64,000 nucleotides of DNA from Tomitella cavernea (GCF_016599145.1 NZ_JAENKO010000001.1:186001-250000); one strand, 5' to 3'; shown: positions 1 through 10,828, numbered from the stretch's first letter. The notes: generated from the sequence alone by a model not told the origin. Numbers and translations: made by a program.

Positions 1-592
1 ACGCCCGCATGCCGATGACGACGTCGCCGGGCCGGACCCGGTCCGGGCCCAGGACATTCTCGGCCTCGACCACGCCGACTCCGGTGGCGGACAGGTCGTA
101 CACGCCCGGCTCCATGAGCCCTGGGTGTTCCGCCGTCTCACCGCCCAGCAGGGCGCAGCCGGCGATGGCGCACCCGTCGGCGATGCCGCCAACGATCTCC
201 GCCACGCGTTCCGGGACCACTTTGCCCACCGCGATGTAGTCCTGCAGGAACAACGGTTCCGCGCCGCAGACGACGAGATCGTCCACGACCATGGCCACGA
301 GATCCTGCCCCACGGTGTCGTGCTTGTCCATGGCCTGCGCCACCGCGATCTTGGTGCCGACTCCGTCCGAGGAGGCGGCAAGCAGCGGCTCCCGGTACCC
401 GCCCTTGAGCGCGAACAGCCCGGCGAAGCCGCCGATGCCGCCGACCACCTCGGGCCGCGTGGCCTTGGAAACGTGGTCTGCGAACAGTTCGACGGCGCGC
501 TCGCCGGCGGCGATGTCCACACCGGCGGCGGCGTAGGAAGCGCCCGGGCTGGACTGCGCCGGTGTGTCCTCGGACTGGGAATTCTCGGTCAT
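1..592 (-). CDS. purM: Phosphoribosylformylglycinamidine cyclo-ligase (PurM), 3' end off the window
   Basis: PurM closes the imidazole ring, converting FGAM plus ATP to AIR in cytosolic de novo purine synthesis. About 197 N-terminal residues are visible and the C-terminus lies beyond the left edge. The ATG is at 592. Family blocks are readable in order: [14 protein letters not shown] near the start, then [32 protein letters not shown] and [10 protein letters not shown] Gln/Ser/Pro-rich N-terminal extension of about 20 residues precedes the conserved core. It lies downstream of purF on the same strand with a 251-bp gap in which I see no gene, matching the usual mycobacterial purF-purM order. 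Confidence 0.95.
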   Translation of the reverse strand, partial: MTENSQSEDTPAQSSPGASYAAAGVDIAAGERAVELFADHVSKATRPEVVGGIGGFAGLFALKGGYREPLLAASSDGVGTKIAVAQAMDKHDTVGQDLVAMVVDDLVVCGAEPLFLQDYIAVGKVVPERVAEIVGGIADGCAIAGCALLGGETAEHPGLMEPGVYDLSATGVGVVEAENVLGPDRVRPGDVVIGMRA

Positions 593-843
593 CAGGTAAC
601 GGCTCCGACAGCTGTGAAGGGTCTCGAGCAGAGCCGGATCACGGGCGGGATCGCGGGAACACTCGGCTCGGTGGGGACGGTCACGCAAGCCCAGCGCCCG
701 CACACGAGCGGACTTGCACGCCCACGATACCGGACCGCGACCGCATCCCTGCCGCAACCGGGCCGGTTCCGCGAGCGGTCGCCGTCACCCGCGTCCGGGG
801 ACCGCCCGCGCCGTACCTGGCTCTCTGCGCTTTCCCGTACCCG

Positions 844-2520
844 TCAGGGCCTGCGCAGCGCGTCCACGTTGCCGTTGCGCATGTCCACGTTGCCGTTGCG
901 TTCGTCCACGGCGCCGGTGCGCTCGTCGCCGCTGCCGCCGCGTCCGTCCTCTTTTGCACGCTCGAACATCGGCTCCAGGACGTTCTTGCCCAGCGATTCC
1001 TCTGCGGGAAGCGCGATGGGGTACGTCCCGTCGAAACAGGCCGCGCACAACCGCGAAGACGGCTGCTGGGTGGCCGCGACCATCCCGCCCGTGGAGATGT
1101 AGCCGAGGGAGTCCGCGTCGATGCTCTGCCGCACGCCCTCGACCAAGTCCGCCACGTGGTCCTGATCCGGCATGTCGCCGTCCGCGACGGGCACACGACC
1201 GCTGCCGCTACCGGTGTTGTTGGCGATCAGCTCGGCCGGGGAGGCAAAGTCGATGCCGTAGAAGCAGGGCCAGCGCACCGGCGGCGAGGCGATGCGCACG
1301 TGCACCTCCGCGGCGCCGGCTTCGCGCAGCATCCGGACGAGCGCCCGCTGGGTGTTGCCGCGCACGATCGAATCGTCGACCACGACGAGCCTCTTGCCGC
1401 GGATCACCTCGCGCAGCGGGTTGAGCTTGAGCCTGATGCCCAGCTGGCGGATGGTCTGACTGGGCTGGATGAAGGTGCGGCCCACGTACGCATTCTTGAC
1501 CAGGCCCTGCCCGTACGCGATGCCCGAGCCCTGCGCGTACCCGATGGCCGCCGGCGTCCCCGACTCCGGCACCGGGATGACGAGTTCGCCGTCCGGCGCA
1601 GGACACTCCCCCGCCAGCCGCCGGCCGATCTCCACCCGCGTGGCGTGCACCGAGCGACCGTCGATCACGCTGTCCGGCCGGGCCAGGTACACGTACTCGA
1701 ACACGCACGACTTGACAGTGGGCTCGGCGAAACGCGACGAACGCACCCCGTCCGCATCGATCGCGAGCAGCTCGCCGGGTTCGATGTCACGGACGAACGA
1801 CGCGCCGACGATGTCGAGGGCGGACGTCTCGCTGGCGACCACCCAGCCGCGTTCGAGCCGCCCCAGGCACAGCGGCCGCACACCGTGCGGGTCACGCGCG
1901 GCGTAGAGCGTGTTCTCGTCCATGAACGTCAGGCAGAACGCGCCACGCAGCCGAGGGAGGAGCTCGATCGCCGCCTGTTCGATGGTGCTGTCCGCGGCCG
2001 CATGCGCGAGCAGCGCGCCGATGAGGTCCGAGTCGGAGCTTCCCCGCCCGCTGCCGCGGCTCCGGCCCAGCAGTCCCTTCTCCGACGCCTCCGCCGCGAG
2101 TTCGGCGGTGTTGACGAGGTTGCCGTTGTGCCCGAGCGCGATTCCGGTGCCCGCGGTGGTGGTGCGGAAGATCGGCTGCGCGTTCTCCCAGGTGGTGGCC
2201 CCGGTAGTGGAATAGCGGGTGTGCCCGATGGCGATGTGTCCGCGCATCGAGCCGAGTGTCTGCTCGTCGAAAACCTGGGAGACGAGCCCCAGGTCCTTGA
2301 ACACCAGGATCTGCGCGCCGTCCGCCGCGGCGATCCCGGCTGCCTCCTGCCCGCGGTGCTGCAGGGCGTAAAGACCGTAGTAGGTCATCTTGGCGACGTC
2401 CTCGCCCGGTGCCCAGACACCGAACACCCCGCATTCCTCCCGCGGTTCCGGCTCGTCCGCCTCCGGCGGAGTTACGTGGGGTGTGCTGTCGGTGCTCGTC
2501 GGGTCGACGTCGGTCACCAC
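844..2520 (-). CDS. purF: Amidophosphoribosyltransferase (PurF) with a repeat-bearing C-terminal tail
   Basis: PurF makes phosphoribosylamine from PRPP and glutamine, the committed step of purine synthesis. I chose GTG 2520 because AGGGAG lies 6 nt upstream (2527-2532); GTG 2517 is an alternative. A propeptide of about 29 residues precedes the expected N-terminal nucleophile Cys30 (EECGVFG), as in class II amidotransferases processed by cleavage. The PRPP loop VVVDDSIVRGNT is near residue 375. The product is 558 aa. After the conserved end (GKNVLEPMFERAK) there is a tail of about 25 residues made of 7-residue repeats of the type DxRNGNV, encoded by 21-bp repeats, which I do not know from other PurF proteins. 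Confidence 0.96.
   Translation of the reverse strand: MVTDVDPTSTDSTPHVTPPEADEPEPREECGVFGVWAPGEDVAKMTYYGLYALQHRGQEAAGIAAADGAQILVFKDLGLVSQVFDEQTLGSMRGHIAIGHTRYSTTGATTWENAQPIFRTTTAGTGIALGHNGNLVNTAELAAEASEKGLLGRSRGSGRGSSDSDLIGALLAHAAADSTIEQAAIELLPRLRGAFCLTFMDENTLYAARDPHGVRPLCLGRLERGWVVASETSALDIVGASFVRDIEPGELLAIDADGVRSSRFAEPTVKSCVFEYVYLARPDSVIDGRSVHATRVEIGRRLAGECPAPDGELVIPVPESGTPAAIGYAQGSGIAYGQGLVKNAYVGRTFIQPSQTIRQLGIRLKLNPLREVIRGKRLVVVDDSIVRGNTQRALVRMLREAGAAEVHVRIASPPVRWPCFYGIDFASPAELIANNTGSGSGRVPVADGDMPDQDHVADLVEGVRQSIDADSLGYISTGGMVAATQQPSSRLCAACFDGTYPIALPAEESLGKNVLEPMFERAKEDGRGGSGDERTGAVDERNGNVDMRNGNVDALRRP
855..925 (-). repeat. 21-bp tandem repeat in the purF 3' end
   Basis: About three copies of a 21-bp unit (core gtccacgttgccgttgcg on the plus strand) encode DERTGAV, DERNGNV and DMRNGNV at the PurF C-terminus. 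Two copies are nearly identical and the third has diverged, so the array is probably a recent slippage product that keeps the reading frame. Confidence 0.8.
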
Positions 2521-2607
2521 TGAGTGCTCCCTTGCGCGGCTGGGCGATGCACGGTCCATTCTACGGCCACGGCCGCCGCACCACCGGGCGCGGTCGGTCA
2601 CACCCGC

Positions 2608-3057
2608 TCACAGCGGCACGATCGGCAACCAGCGCGCGATCTCCGCCGCACGCGACCCCGACGCCGCCACCGAGCCGGCCGCCATCGCACGCTCCCACGA
2701 CCACCGCCCGGCCGCCAGCCGCAACCAGGTCAGCGCATCGGTCTCGACCACGTTCGGCGGTGTTCCACGCGTGTGCCGGGGCCCTTCGACGCACTGCACG
2801 GCCACGAACGGCGGCACCCTCACCTCCACACTGTGCCCGGGCGCCACCGATTCCAGCGTGCGCGCGCTCCGGCGCACCGCCTCCGCGACGACGACCCGCT
2901 GGGGCTTCGTCGCCGCTGTCCCGTCCCGTCCCCCACCGTCGACGCCGCCGGCGTCGCTGTCGTCGCTGTCGTCGGCCGCATCCAGCCATGCCCGCACTGC
3001 GAGCATGGCCGCCCGCGTGCGCGCCGGGTCCGCCGATGTCCGTCCCGCTGCAGCCAC
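2608..3057 (-). CDS. Sterol-carrier-family-like protein next to purF
   Basis: 149 aa from GTG 3057, with GGAAGG about 10 nt upstream. The sequence has the blocks RAWLDAADD, SVEVRVPPFVAVQCVEG and PPNVVETDALTWLRLAAGRW, resembling the small conserved gene placed beside purF in mycobacteria (Rv0807, annotated as sterol carrier family). It is the gene immediately upstream of purF on the same strand, 87 bp away. The role is unknown; the C-terminal half recalls SCP2-like or maleylpyruvate-isomerase-type C-terminal domains. An Asp/Ser-rich linker (DDSDDSDAGG) interrupts the N-terminal part. Assignment rests on context and recalled similarity. Confidence 0.7.
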   Translation of the reverse strand: MAAAGRTSADPARTRAAMLAVRAWLDAADDSDDSDAGGVDGGGRDGTAATKPQRVVVAEAVRRSARTLESVAPGHSVEVRVPPFVAVQCVEGPRHTRGTPPNVVETDALTWLRLAAGRWSWERAMAAGSVAASGSRAAEIARWLPIVPL

Positions 3058-3109
3058 CTGTTCGATTCCTTCCGCTGATCCGCCGGCCGGGCGCCAACCT
3101 GTCAGGCTC

Positions 3110-4972
3110 TCACTTCTCCGGTCCCTGATGTTCGCGCGCTCGTCGCAGCAGCACGCGTGTCCGCTCGGTGTCGGCGTCGGTCCAGTCGGACGGCGCGGCG
3201 ACCGCCGCCCACCCGTCGAGCACCTGGGTGCCGTAGTTGTGGCCGTGGCCGTCGGGGACGTCCGCCGCCATCGCCAGGTCGGCGCTCACCTGCCAGAAGG
3301 TGACCAGCGGGAACCACCGCATCGCTGCCAGGCGGTCGTACCCCGGCTTCTCGGACAGCCACGCAGGGCGGTGCACCAGCAGATCTGTCGACCACCACAC
3401 CACGGGATCGGACGGGTGCTGGATATAGAGCACACGGGGCCGCAGCCACATGCTCTCACCGTCCGCCGCCTCGCGTTCGTCGGCACGCATGTCTTGGGCG
3501 TCGTTCGCGAACCGCGCCACCAGGCCCCCTGCGTAGGTGGGCTCGACCTCGTCGGTGCCGGGATCGCGGCGCGTGACGATGCTGCGCCACAGCCGACTGC
3601 TGTTGGGAGGCCCCACCCACAACACACCGTCCACCGTTTCCCTGATGTCCGTCAGCGAATCGAATGCGCCCTCGCCCGCCGTGACCCCCAGACTCTCGCC
3701 GTAGACGTACAGCTTCGGCCTGTCGCCCTCCGGCCGTCCCGCGACGGCCTCCTCGTACGCGCCGTGCACCGTATCGATCAGGCGCCGTCCGGCCGCCGCG
3801 GCCGCGTCGCGGTCGGTCAAGAAGGACACCGCGCTGGGTTTGTAGGAGTACTGGGAGGCGATGATCGCGGTGTCCCCGCCGTACATCAGCTCAAAGGCCT
3901 CGGCCGCGGTGGGATTGACCCATCCGGTGCCCGTGGTGGGGACGACGACGACGGCCTCGCGGTCGAATGCGCGGGTGCGCGCCATCTCGTCGCGCAACAG
4001 TCGCATGCGGTCCTGCGGGGTGGGCGCCGAGTCGAGCCCGACGTACAGGCGGATCGGCTGGCGCGCGGGTGCGCCCGTCTGCCGCTGCAACTCGTCCTGA
4101 CGCCAACCCCGCGCCACGAAGTACCGGCCCTCATAGCCGAGCGTGTCCCAGGGGATCAGCGACGCCGCACTGCCGGAACGCTCCGGCTGCAACGGCTGCT
4201 CGATCCCGGGCGGCGTGGCCTCGTTGTTGGCGCTGAAAATGCGGTTGGTGACGCCCTCGGTGACGCGCAGCAGCACCTCGTCGACCAGGACCAGGGCCAT
4301 GGCGGCGACCGCGAACGCGCCCACCACTACGGCCGCGGCCCGTGGCATGCCGGTGCGGCGGGCCAGCGCTCCGCCGGTCCACAGCGCAGCGTCGCGTAGC
4401 AGGCGCACGAGGGTGACCACGGCCGCGAGCACGCCGACCGTGACCAGACCGGCCCGGATGTAGCCGCCGGTGCTCGCCCCTTCCATGCCCATCAGCGCCG
4501 CGAGTTCGCGCTGCCACATCGACGACAGAACCAGCATCCCCAGCGTGGCGGCCACGCACACCGCGACCACCGCGACGCGCACCACGTGCAGTCGCCTGCG
4601 CGGCAACGGCCACCAGGTGCGCCGGTCCAGGTAGATGCGCCGCACCGCCCAGCCGACGAGCAGACCGGTACCGTAGCCGAGCGCCGCGCTGATGCCGCCG
4701 ATGAGCCCCTGGAACAGCCACCCGCGCGGCAACAGCGACGGGGTCAGCGACCAGCAAAGGAAGAGGGTCGCGAAGAAGACGCCCGTGATGTCGAACTTCG
4801 CCAGGCCCGCAGCCCATCGGCCGGCCCGTCGCAGGCGCGGGCGTCGCCCCGCAACGACGGATCCGACCGCCTCGCCGCCCTGCCCATCGGAATCGCCGGC
4901 GGCACTGTCGACGGCGGCACTGTCGACGGCGGTGCCGGTGCCGCGCCCCGCGTCCCCGGGCCTAACGAGCAC
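3110..4972 (-). CDS. Integral membrane alpha/beta-hydrolase family protein
   Basis: 620 aa (from GTG 4972; no clear ribosome site, so the start could be further in). A low-complexity acidic leader is followed by four or five hydrophobic segments (FDITGVFFATLFLCW, LIGGISAALGYGTGLLVGW, VAVVAVCVAATLGMLVL, and others to about residue 240), then a hydrolase domain with the nucleophile elbow YGESLG at about residue 427. The layout matches the Abhydrolase_9 family with its membrane N-terminal domain (PF15420/PF10081), common in Mycobacteriales. Substrate unknown; probably an envelope-located esterase or lipase. A duplicated AVDSA motif lies in the leader. Confidence 0.8.
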   Translation of the reverse strand: MLVRPGDAGRGTGTAVDSAAVDSAAGDSDGQGGEAVGSVVAGRRPRLRRAGRWAAGLAKFDITGVFFATLFLCWSLTPSLLPRGWLFQGLIGGISAALGYGTGLLVGWAVRRIYLDRRTWWPLPRRRLHVVRVAVVAVCVAATLGMLVLSSMWQRELAALMGMEGASTGGYIRAGLVTVGVLAAVVTLVRLLRDAALWTGGALARRTGMPRAAAVVVGAFAVAAMALVLVDEVLLRVTEGVTNRIFSANNEATPPGIEQPLQPERSGSAASLIPWDTLGYEGRYFVARGWRQDELQRQTGAPARQPIRLYVGLDSAPTPQDRMRLLRDEMARTRAFDREAVVVVPTTGTGWVNPTAAEAFELMYGGDTAIIASQYSYKPSAVSFLTDRDAAAAAGRRLIDTVHGAYEEAVAGRPEGDRPKLYVYGESLGVTAGEGAFDSLTDIRETVDGVLWVGPPNSSRLWRSIVTRRDPGTDEVEPTYAGGLVARFANDAQDMRADEREAADGESMWLRPRVLYIQHPSDPVVWWSTDLLVHRPAWLSEKPGYDRLAAMRWFPLVTFWQVSADLAMAADVPDGHGHNYGTQVLDGWAAVAAPSDWTDADTERTRVLLRRAREHQGPEK

Positions 4973-5260
4973 GGCGGCGTGCGCGGTCGAAACCGGACGA
5001 TGGAGCCGGCGGAGACATGAACACCGGAACGGACACCGGATGCCTCCTCCCGCTTCGTCGTCCCAGGACGGACATGCTCATGCTATTACCCGCGCGGACG
5101 TCGTCTGTCCCTATGTCGGAACCGCCGCCCCGCGGCGCGCCGTCCGCGCCGACGGGTTTCCCCGGAAGCGGCCCCGACCGCATTGAACTCTCTAGCATGA
5201 AATATCACGCGGACCAATCCACAGATCCGACAGCAGGCCTGCACAAGGAGGTCGGAGACC

Positions 5261-6706
5261 ATGGCACCAGCCGCCGCCACCCGACGTGGCTTCCTCACCG
5301 GCGCCCTCGGTGTCGGCGCCGCCCTGGGGTTCACGGCATGCGGGTCGAATGCGGCCGACGGCACCGCGCCCGCGGCCGGCGGCCCGATCGCACCGTCGAT
5401 CACCGTCGCGCCGTCTCCCGCCGGAACACCCGGGTCTGGCGCCACCCCGTTTCCGTCGTTCCGGCTCTTCACCGACGAGTCGATGAACTTCGACGCGCTG
5501 TTCGGCCTCGGCGAATCGACCTACGGGATCTCCGAGGCGGGCGAAGTCATCACCGCGGTGAACCAGGCGAACGCCGCCGGCGCGGACTACGACGGCTACG
5601 TCACCGCGTTCCGCGCCATGGGCGACCGCGTCGCCACCGCCTCCGACGCCGCGACCGCGGCCGGCGACCACGTCACCGCCCGCGATACCGCGCTGCGCGC
5701 CGCCTCGTACTACACGCGCGCGCTGTTCTTTGTCCTCGGCACCGCCGCTCCCCCCGCGGAGATGCCCCTTTACGCGGAGTACCGCAGGGCCTGGGATCGC
5801 GGCATCGCCGGCGCCGGCCTGGCCATCGGGGCGCGCCCCGCCGCCGAGGTCCTGGACATCCCGTACGGCGACGGCGGCCTGCGCGCGTGGCTGTTCCGGC
5901 CCGACGACTCCGGGTCGGCCCGGCGCACCGTGATCATCAACAACGGCAGCGACGCGCAGGGCGTCGAGCTCATCGCCTACGGGGTGCGCGCGGCGCTGGA
6001 CCGGGACTGGAACGCCCTCGTTTTCGAGGGGCCGGGCCAGGGCGCGATGCTGTTCGAACGCGGCATACCCTTCCGCCCCGACTGGGAGGCGGTGATCACG
6101 CCGGTCGTCGACCTGCTCTCCGGGCGCGACGACGTCGATCCGAACGCGATCGCGCTCACCGGGTGGAGCATGGGCGGCGAACTGGTGGCGCGCGCGGCGG
6201 CCTACGAGCATCGCCTCGTCGCGCTGGTCGCCGATCCGCCCGCCGTGGACATGTGGCGGACGCTCCCCGACCAGGTGCGAAAGATCGTCGACCCCGGCGA
6301 CCCCTTCCGGACGAACCTGATCTGGAACGAGACCATCGTCCCCGGGATGACGCCGGAGCAGCGTTTCACCGTGGCCAAACGCATGGAGATCTACACCCCG
6401 GAGGCGCACGACGCAGCGCTCGGTGGACACCCCACCCGGGACTTCGCCGCCGTCGCGGCGCAGATGAAGAAATTCACCGTCACCGACGCCGCGCCGCAGA
6501 TCCGCTGCCCCACACTGGTGCTGGACTACGAGGGCGAAAGCTTCTATCCCGGCCAGCCCGCCGAGTTCCTGTCGCTGCTCACCGCCGATGCGAAGATGGT
6601 CACGCTCACCGCCGCCGACGGGGCGCAGTACCACTGCGCCCCGATGGCACCGGCCCGCCGCAACGAAGTCGTCTTCGACTGGCTCGACAGCGTTGTCCCA
6701 GCCTGA
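5261..6706 (+). CDS. Tat-exported lipoprotein, alpha/beta hydrolase
   Basis: 481 aa. AAGGAGG lies about 10 nt before ATG 5261. The N-terminus has a twin-arginine signal (TRRGFLTGALGVGAALGFTAC) with a lipobox Cys, so it is probably folded, exported by Tat and lipidated. The hydrolase elbow GWSMGG is near residue 303. Plausible further catalytic residues are Asp near 421 (VLDYEGESF) and His near 456 (AQYHCAPM). The overall pattern resembles the single-domain hydrolases of the 2,6-dihydropseudooxynicotine hydrolase/dipeptidyl-peptidase-like group. Convergent with purL, 51 bp away. Substrate cannot be read from the sequence. Confidence 0.85.
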   Translation: MAPAAATRRGFLTGALGVGAALGFTACGSNAADGTAPAAGGPIAPSITVAPSPAGTPGSGATPFPSFRLFTDESMNFDALFGLGESTYGISEAGEVITAVNQANAAGADYDGYVTAFRAMGDRVATASDAATAAGDHVTARDTALRAASYYTRALFFVLGTAAPPAEMPLYAEYRRAWDRGIAGAGLAIGARPAAEVLDIPYGDGGLRAWLFRPDDSGSARRTVIINNGSDAQGVELIAYGVRAALDRDWNALVFEGPGQGAMLFERGIPFRPDWEAVITPVVDLLSGRDDVDPNAIALTGWSMGGELVARAAAYEHRLVALVADPPAVDMWRTLPDQVRKIVDPGDPFRTNLIWNETIVPGMTPEQRFTVAKRMEIYTPEAHDAALGGHPTRDFAAVAAQMKKFTVTDAAPQIRCPTLVLDYEGESFYPGQPAEFLSLLTADAKMVTLTAADGAQYHCAPMAPARRNEVVFDWLDSVVPA

Positions 6707-6757
6707 CCGTCGTCCCCGCCTGACCGTCGCCCCTGCCCGGGGACTCCGTGCCGCGAC

Positions 6758-9073
6758 TCAGCCGAACAACCTCGGCAGCGTCGATTCATGCTCCTCGCGC
6801 AGCTCGTCGAGGGTCACCTGGAAGTGGTCCTGCACCTCGACGGAGTCGGAGCCCTGGTCGACGACACCGATGCGCACCCACGGCAGCCCGCGCGCGTCGC
6901 ACATCGCGACGAACCGGCTCTCCTCGGTGCGCGGCACGGCCACCAGAGCCCGGCCGGCCGACTCGGAGAACAGCGTCACGAACGGGTCGGCGCCCTCCGG
7001 AATGATGATGCGGCAGCCGGTCTCGCCGGCCAGCGCCGACTCCACGACCGCCTGGGCCAGCCCGCCCTCCGACAGGTCGTGCGCCGCACTGAGCAGGCCG
7101 TCGCGGCTGCCGGCGACGAGGATCTCCGAGAGCAGCCGCTCTCGCTCCAGGTCGACGCGCGGGGGCACGCCGCCGAGGTGGTCGTGCTCCACCTGCGACC
7201 ATGCGGAACCGTCGAACTCGTCGCCCGTCTCGCCGAGCAGGATGAGCGTCTCCCCCGGCTCGCGCCCCAGCCCCGTCGGCAGGCGCCGGTGGACGTCGTC
7301 GAACACCCCCAGCACCCCGGCGACGGGGGTGGGCAGGATCGGCTCGTCGCCGGTCTGGTTGTAGAAGCTGACGTTGCCGCCGGTCACGGGGATGCCCAGC
7401 TGTGCGCAGCCGTCCGCCAGCCCGCGCACGGCCTGCTGGAACTGCCACATCACGCCTGGATCCTCGGGCGAACCGAAGTTGAGGCAGTTCGTCACCGCCG
7501 TGGGCACAGCGCCGCTGACGGACACGCTGCGGTAAGCCTCGGCCAACGCCAGCTGCGCACCGGTGTAGGGGTCGAGCGCCGTGTACCGGCCGGAGGCGTC
7601 GGTGGCCAGGGCGATGCCGCGGCCGGTCTCCTCGTCGATGCGGATCACACCCGAGTCGGCGTTCTCCGCCAGCACGGTGTTGCCGCGGACGTAGCGGTCG
7701 TACTGCTCGGTGATCCACTTGCGGCTGCACAACTGCGGCGATGCGATCATTCGCAGCAGCGTGGCACGCAGCTCCTCGGAGGACTGCGGGCGCGTCAACG
7801 ACGCCGTGGTGTCGCCGATCAGCGCGTCCTGGGAATCGGGACGCGCCACCGGACGGTGGTACACCGGCCCCTCGTCGGCGAGACTCGACGGCGGTGCATC
7901 CACCACCGTCTGCCCGTGCCATTCGATGACGAGGTTGTCGCCGTCGGTGACCTCGCCGATGTCGGTGGCGAGCACGTCCCACTTGGCGCAGACGGCCATG
8001 AACGCGTCGATGTTCTCCGGCGCGACCACCGCGCACATGCGCTCCTGCGACTCGCTGGAGAGCACCTCCGCCGGGGTCATGCCCTCGGCGCGCAGCGGCA
8101 CCCGGTCCAGGTGCACGCGCATGCCGCCGTCGCCGGCCGCGGCGAGCTCCGAGGTGGCGCAGGCCAGTCCCGCGCCGCCGAGGTCCTGGATCCCCACGAC
8201 GAGCTCCGCCGCGTAGAGCTCCAGGCAGCACTCGATGAGGACCTTCTCCGTGAACGGGTCGCCCACCTGCACGGCCGGGAGCTTGCGGCGGCCCTGCGAC
8301 TCGTCGAAGGTCTCCGACGCCAGCACCGAGACTCCGCCGATGCCGTCGAGGCCCGTGCGTGCGCCGAACAGGATGATCCGGTTGCCGGTGCCCGACGCGT
8401 GCGCCAGGTGCAGGTCCTCCTTGCGCATCACGCCCGCGCACAGCGCGTTGACGAGGGGGTTGCCCTGATAAGAGGAGTCGAAGACGGTCTCCCCGCCGAT
8501 GTTGGGCAGGCCCAGGCAGTTGCCGTAGCCGCCGACTCCGGCGACGACCCCGTCGACCACACGCCGCGTGTCGGCGTGCCCGACGTCGCCGAACCGCAGC
8601 TGATCCATGACGGCGATCGGCCGGGCGCCCATCGCCATGATGTCGCGCACGATGCCGCCCACGCCGGTGGCTGCGCCCTGATACGGCTCCACATACGACG
8701 GATGGTTGTGGCTCTCGACCTTGAAGGTGACCGCCCAGCCGTCGCCGATGTCGACCACGCCGGCGTTCTCGCCGATGCCGGCGAGCATCTGCGCGCGCAT
8801 CTCCTCGGTGGTGGTCTCGCCGAAGTACTTCAGGTGCACCTTGGACGACTTGTAGGAGCAATGCTCACTCCACATCACCGAGTACATGGCCAGCTCGGCG
8901 TCCGTGGGGCGGCGGCCCAGGATCTCGCGGACGCGTGCGTACTCGTCGTCCTTCAAGCCCAGCTCGTGGAACGGCTGCTCGAGGTCCGGGGTGGTGGCGG
9001 CATGCGAGACCGTGTCCACGGCCTGCTCCGCGACGACGGGCGGCTGTGCTGACACGGGTGACTGTGCTGACAC
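6758..9073 (-). CDS. purL: Phosphoribosylformylglycinamidine synthase, large subunit (PurL)
   Basis: About 771 aa, the small type of PurL that works with separate PurQ and PurS subunits to make FGAM from FGAR, glutamine and ATP. Blocks seen: [18 protein letters not shown] near the N-terminus, [34 protein letters not shown], and [26 protein letters not shown] 9073 has AAAGGA 12 nt upstream. A second GTG at 9055 starts an 18-bp near-duplicate ([12 protein letters not shown]), so the exact start is ambiguous. purQ and purS are encoded 3.7 kb away on the same strand, so the three subunits come from separate transcripts. Confidence 0.96.
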   Translation of the reverse strand: MSAQSPVSAQPPVVAEQAVDTVSHAATTPDLEQPFHELGLKDDEYARVREILGRRPTDAELAMYSVMWSEHCSYKSSKVHLKYFGETTTEEMRAQMLAGIGENAGVVDIGDGWAVTFKVESHNHPSYVEPYQGAATGVGGIVRDIMAMGARPIAVMDQLRFGDVGHADTRRVVDGVVAGVGGYGNCLGLPNIGGETVFDSSYQGNPLVNALCAGVMRKEDLHLAHASGTGNRIILFGARTGLDGIGGVSVLASETFDESQGRRKLPAVQVGDPFTEKVLIECCLELYAAELVVGIQDLGGAGLACATSELAAAGDGGMRVHLDRVPLRAEGMTPAEVLSSESQERMCAVVAPENIDAFMAVCAKWDVLATDIGEVTDGDNLVIEWHGQTVVDAPPSSLADEGPVYHRPVARPDSQDALIGDTTASLTRPQSSEELRATLLRMIASPQLCSRKWITEQYDRYVRGNTVLAENADSGVIRIDEETGRGIALATDASGRYTALDPYTGAQLALAEAYRSVSVSGAVPTAVTNCLNFGSPEDPGVMWQFQQAVRGLADGCAQLGIPVTGGNVSFYNQTGDEPILPTPVAGVLGVFDDVHRRLPTGLGREPGETLILLGETGDEFDGSAWSQVEHDHLGGVPPRVDLERERLLSEILVAGSRDGLLSAAHDLSEGGLAQAVVESALAGETGCRIIIPEGADPFVTLFSESAGRALVAVPRTEESRFVAMCDARGLPWVRIGVVDQGSDSVEVQDHFQVTLDELREEHESTLPRLFG

Positions 9074-9206
9074 GGGTGGAGGGGTCCTTTCGGTGCAGCG
9101 GAATGCCCACGGCGATGGCGTGGCCAGTCTATCCGTGCGGGTTCCTCCCGTGCTGGCAGGTGGCCCCGGCGGCCGTCGGCGCACGGGTCCCCGGCCACGG
9201 CGGCGT

Positions 9207-10631
9207 TCAGCCGGCCAGGAACGCCGCCAGCGCCGCCGCGTACGCCTCGACGTCCGAGGCGGCCATCAACTCCCGCGCCGAGTGCATGGCCAGTTGCGGC
9301 GCGCCCACGTCCACGGTGGTGATCCCGGTGCGCGAGGCGGTGATGGGCCCGATGGTGGAGCCGCACGGCAGGTCCGCGCGGTGCACGTACCGCTGCATCG
9401 GCACCCCGGCCCGCTCGCAGGCCAGGGCGAACTCCGCGGTGCCGGTCGCGTCGGACGCATAGCGGAGGTTCTGATTGACCTTGAGGACGGGGCCGCCCCC
9501 GGCGCGGATCGGGTGCCGGGGCTCGTGACGTTCCGGGTAGTTGGGGTGGGTGGCGTGCGCCATGTCACCGGAGACGCACACCGATCCGGCGATCGCGCGC
9601 AGGTAGTCGTCGCGCCCGCCGCCACGCGCCAGCACGATCCGCTCGAGCACCGACCCGAGCAGGTCGGAGAAAGCGCCGCGTGCGGACATGCTCCCGACCT
9701 CCTCGTGGTCGAACAACACCAGCACCGGGTCTGCCACTCCCGGGTCCGCCGCGGAGCCGTCCGCGGGCTCCTCCGGTCCCACCGTGTCCAGCAGTGCGCT
9801 CAGACCGGCGTAGCAGGTGGCGAGGTTGTCCAGCCGCGGCGCGCTGACCAACTCGCCGTCCACCCCGGTGACGGCGCTGGGAGCGAGGTCGTGAGTCATG
9901 AGCTCCCACCCCAGCACCGACTCCGCCGGGACGCCCGCGCGCGCCGCGAGCAGTCCGAGGAACCCGCCCGCAGTCCCGTCGTCCTCCCACGAGCCCAGTC
10001 CGTACACCGCGTTGACGTGGCGCTGCGGGTCGAGCTGCACACCCTTGCGGTCCTCGGACAGGTGGATCGCGAGCTGCGGCACGCGCAGCAGCGGCTCGTC
10101 CACGCGCACCAGCCTGTGCTCCACCCCTCCCCCGGAAGTCGACGCCACCGCCAGGCGGCCGGACACGCCCAGGTCGCGGTCCAGCCAGGAGTTGAGCCAG
10201 GCGCCCCCGTACGGCTCCAGGCCCACCATCCGCCAGCCCGCCGAGTCGATGTCCGGGTGCTGCTTGACGCGAAGGTTGGGGCTGTCGGTATGCGCTCCGA
10301 TGATGCGGAACGGCCGCGCCGCGTACCGGGCCGGGACGGTCGTGTCCGTGCTGTGGGTGCGGGACCGCCAGGCGATGAGCGAGCCGCCGCGTACCAGGAA
10401 GTACCGCCCGGGCTCCACCGGCCACGCATCAGCCTCGTCGAGTTCGATGAAGCCGGCTGCCCGCAGGCGCGCCGACGTCGTGTCGCATGCGTGGAACGGG
10501 GACGGCGAGTCGTCGACGAACCGGCACAGGCCCGCGGCGTCGGCGGAGGTGGAGAGAGTACGGGTACCGCTTGGGCTGAAAGAGTCAGGGCAGTCGGGTC
10601 CGTCAGGACGGCGCGTGTCAGCGGTGGCCAT
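9207..10631 (-). CDS. pepC: M18 family aminopeptidase
   Basis: 474 aa from ATG 10631. A cytosolic dinuclear-zinc aminopeptidase of the M18 type. Metal and catalytic blocks are readable: [13 protein letters not shown] near residue 112, [13 protein letters not shown] near 309, [16 protein letters not shown] near 357, and [14 protein letters not shown] near 450. The opening ([12 protein letters not shown]) is typical. It lies upstream of purL on the same strand (133-bp gap) as pepC (Rv0800) does in M. tuberculosis, and divergent from the DyP gene with 197 bp between starts. No strong ribosome site precedes the ATG. Confidence 0.9.
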   Translation of the reverse strand: MATADTRRPDGPDCPDSFSPSGTRTLSTSADAAGLCRFVDDSPSPFHACDTTSARLRAAGFIELDEADAWPVEPGRYFLVRGGSLIAWRSRTHSTDTTVPARYAARPFRIIGAHTDSPNLRVKQHPDIDSAGWRMVGLEPYGGAWLNSWLDRDLGVSGRLAVASTSGGGVEHRLVRVDEPLLRVPQLAIHLSEDRKGVQLDPQRHVNAVYGLGSWEDDGTAGGFLGLLAARAGVPAESVLGWELMTHDLAPSAVTGVDGELVSAPRLDNLATCYAGLSALLDTVGPEEPADGSAADPGVADPVLVLFDHEEVGSMSARGAFSDLLGSVLERIVLARGGGRDDYLRAIAGSVCVSGDMAHATHPNYPERHEPRHPIRAGGGPVLKVNQNLRYASDATGTAEFALACERAGVPMQRYVHRADLPCGSTIGPITASRTGITTVDVGAPQLAMHSARELMAASDVEAYAAALAAFLAG

Positions 10632-10828
10632 GAGGCCATCATGGCAGGCGCTGCCGACGGCGGTTTCTCCGCCGACCGGGTGCCGCAAGACAGACGTTCC
10701 ATTACGGTGGAAGCGCATGTTCGAGTAGCGCGCAAGAGCACCCGACCGGGTGCAGCATCGGCCGGCCCCCGGCCGATGCGCGGACCGCCGCCTCCCGTGG
10801 GGGGCCGACCACGGACAGGAGACCATCG

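Noticed and set aside
593-843. Possible small gene between purM and purF
   Set aside because: No ribosome site or conserved protein pattern on either strand.
562-2523. Long plus-strand open frame opposite purF (653 codons)
   Set aside because: Arg/His/Asp-rich composition typical of antisense frames in GC-rich DNA; purF on the other strand is unmistakable.
6788-9052. Long plus-strand open frame opposite purL (754 codons)
   Set aside because: Mirror of purL with no recognisable domain and biased composition.
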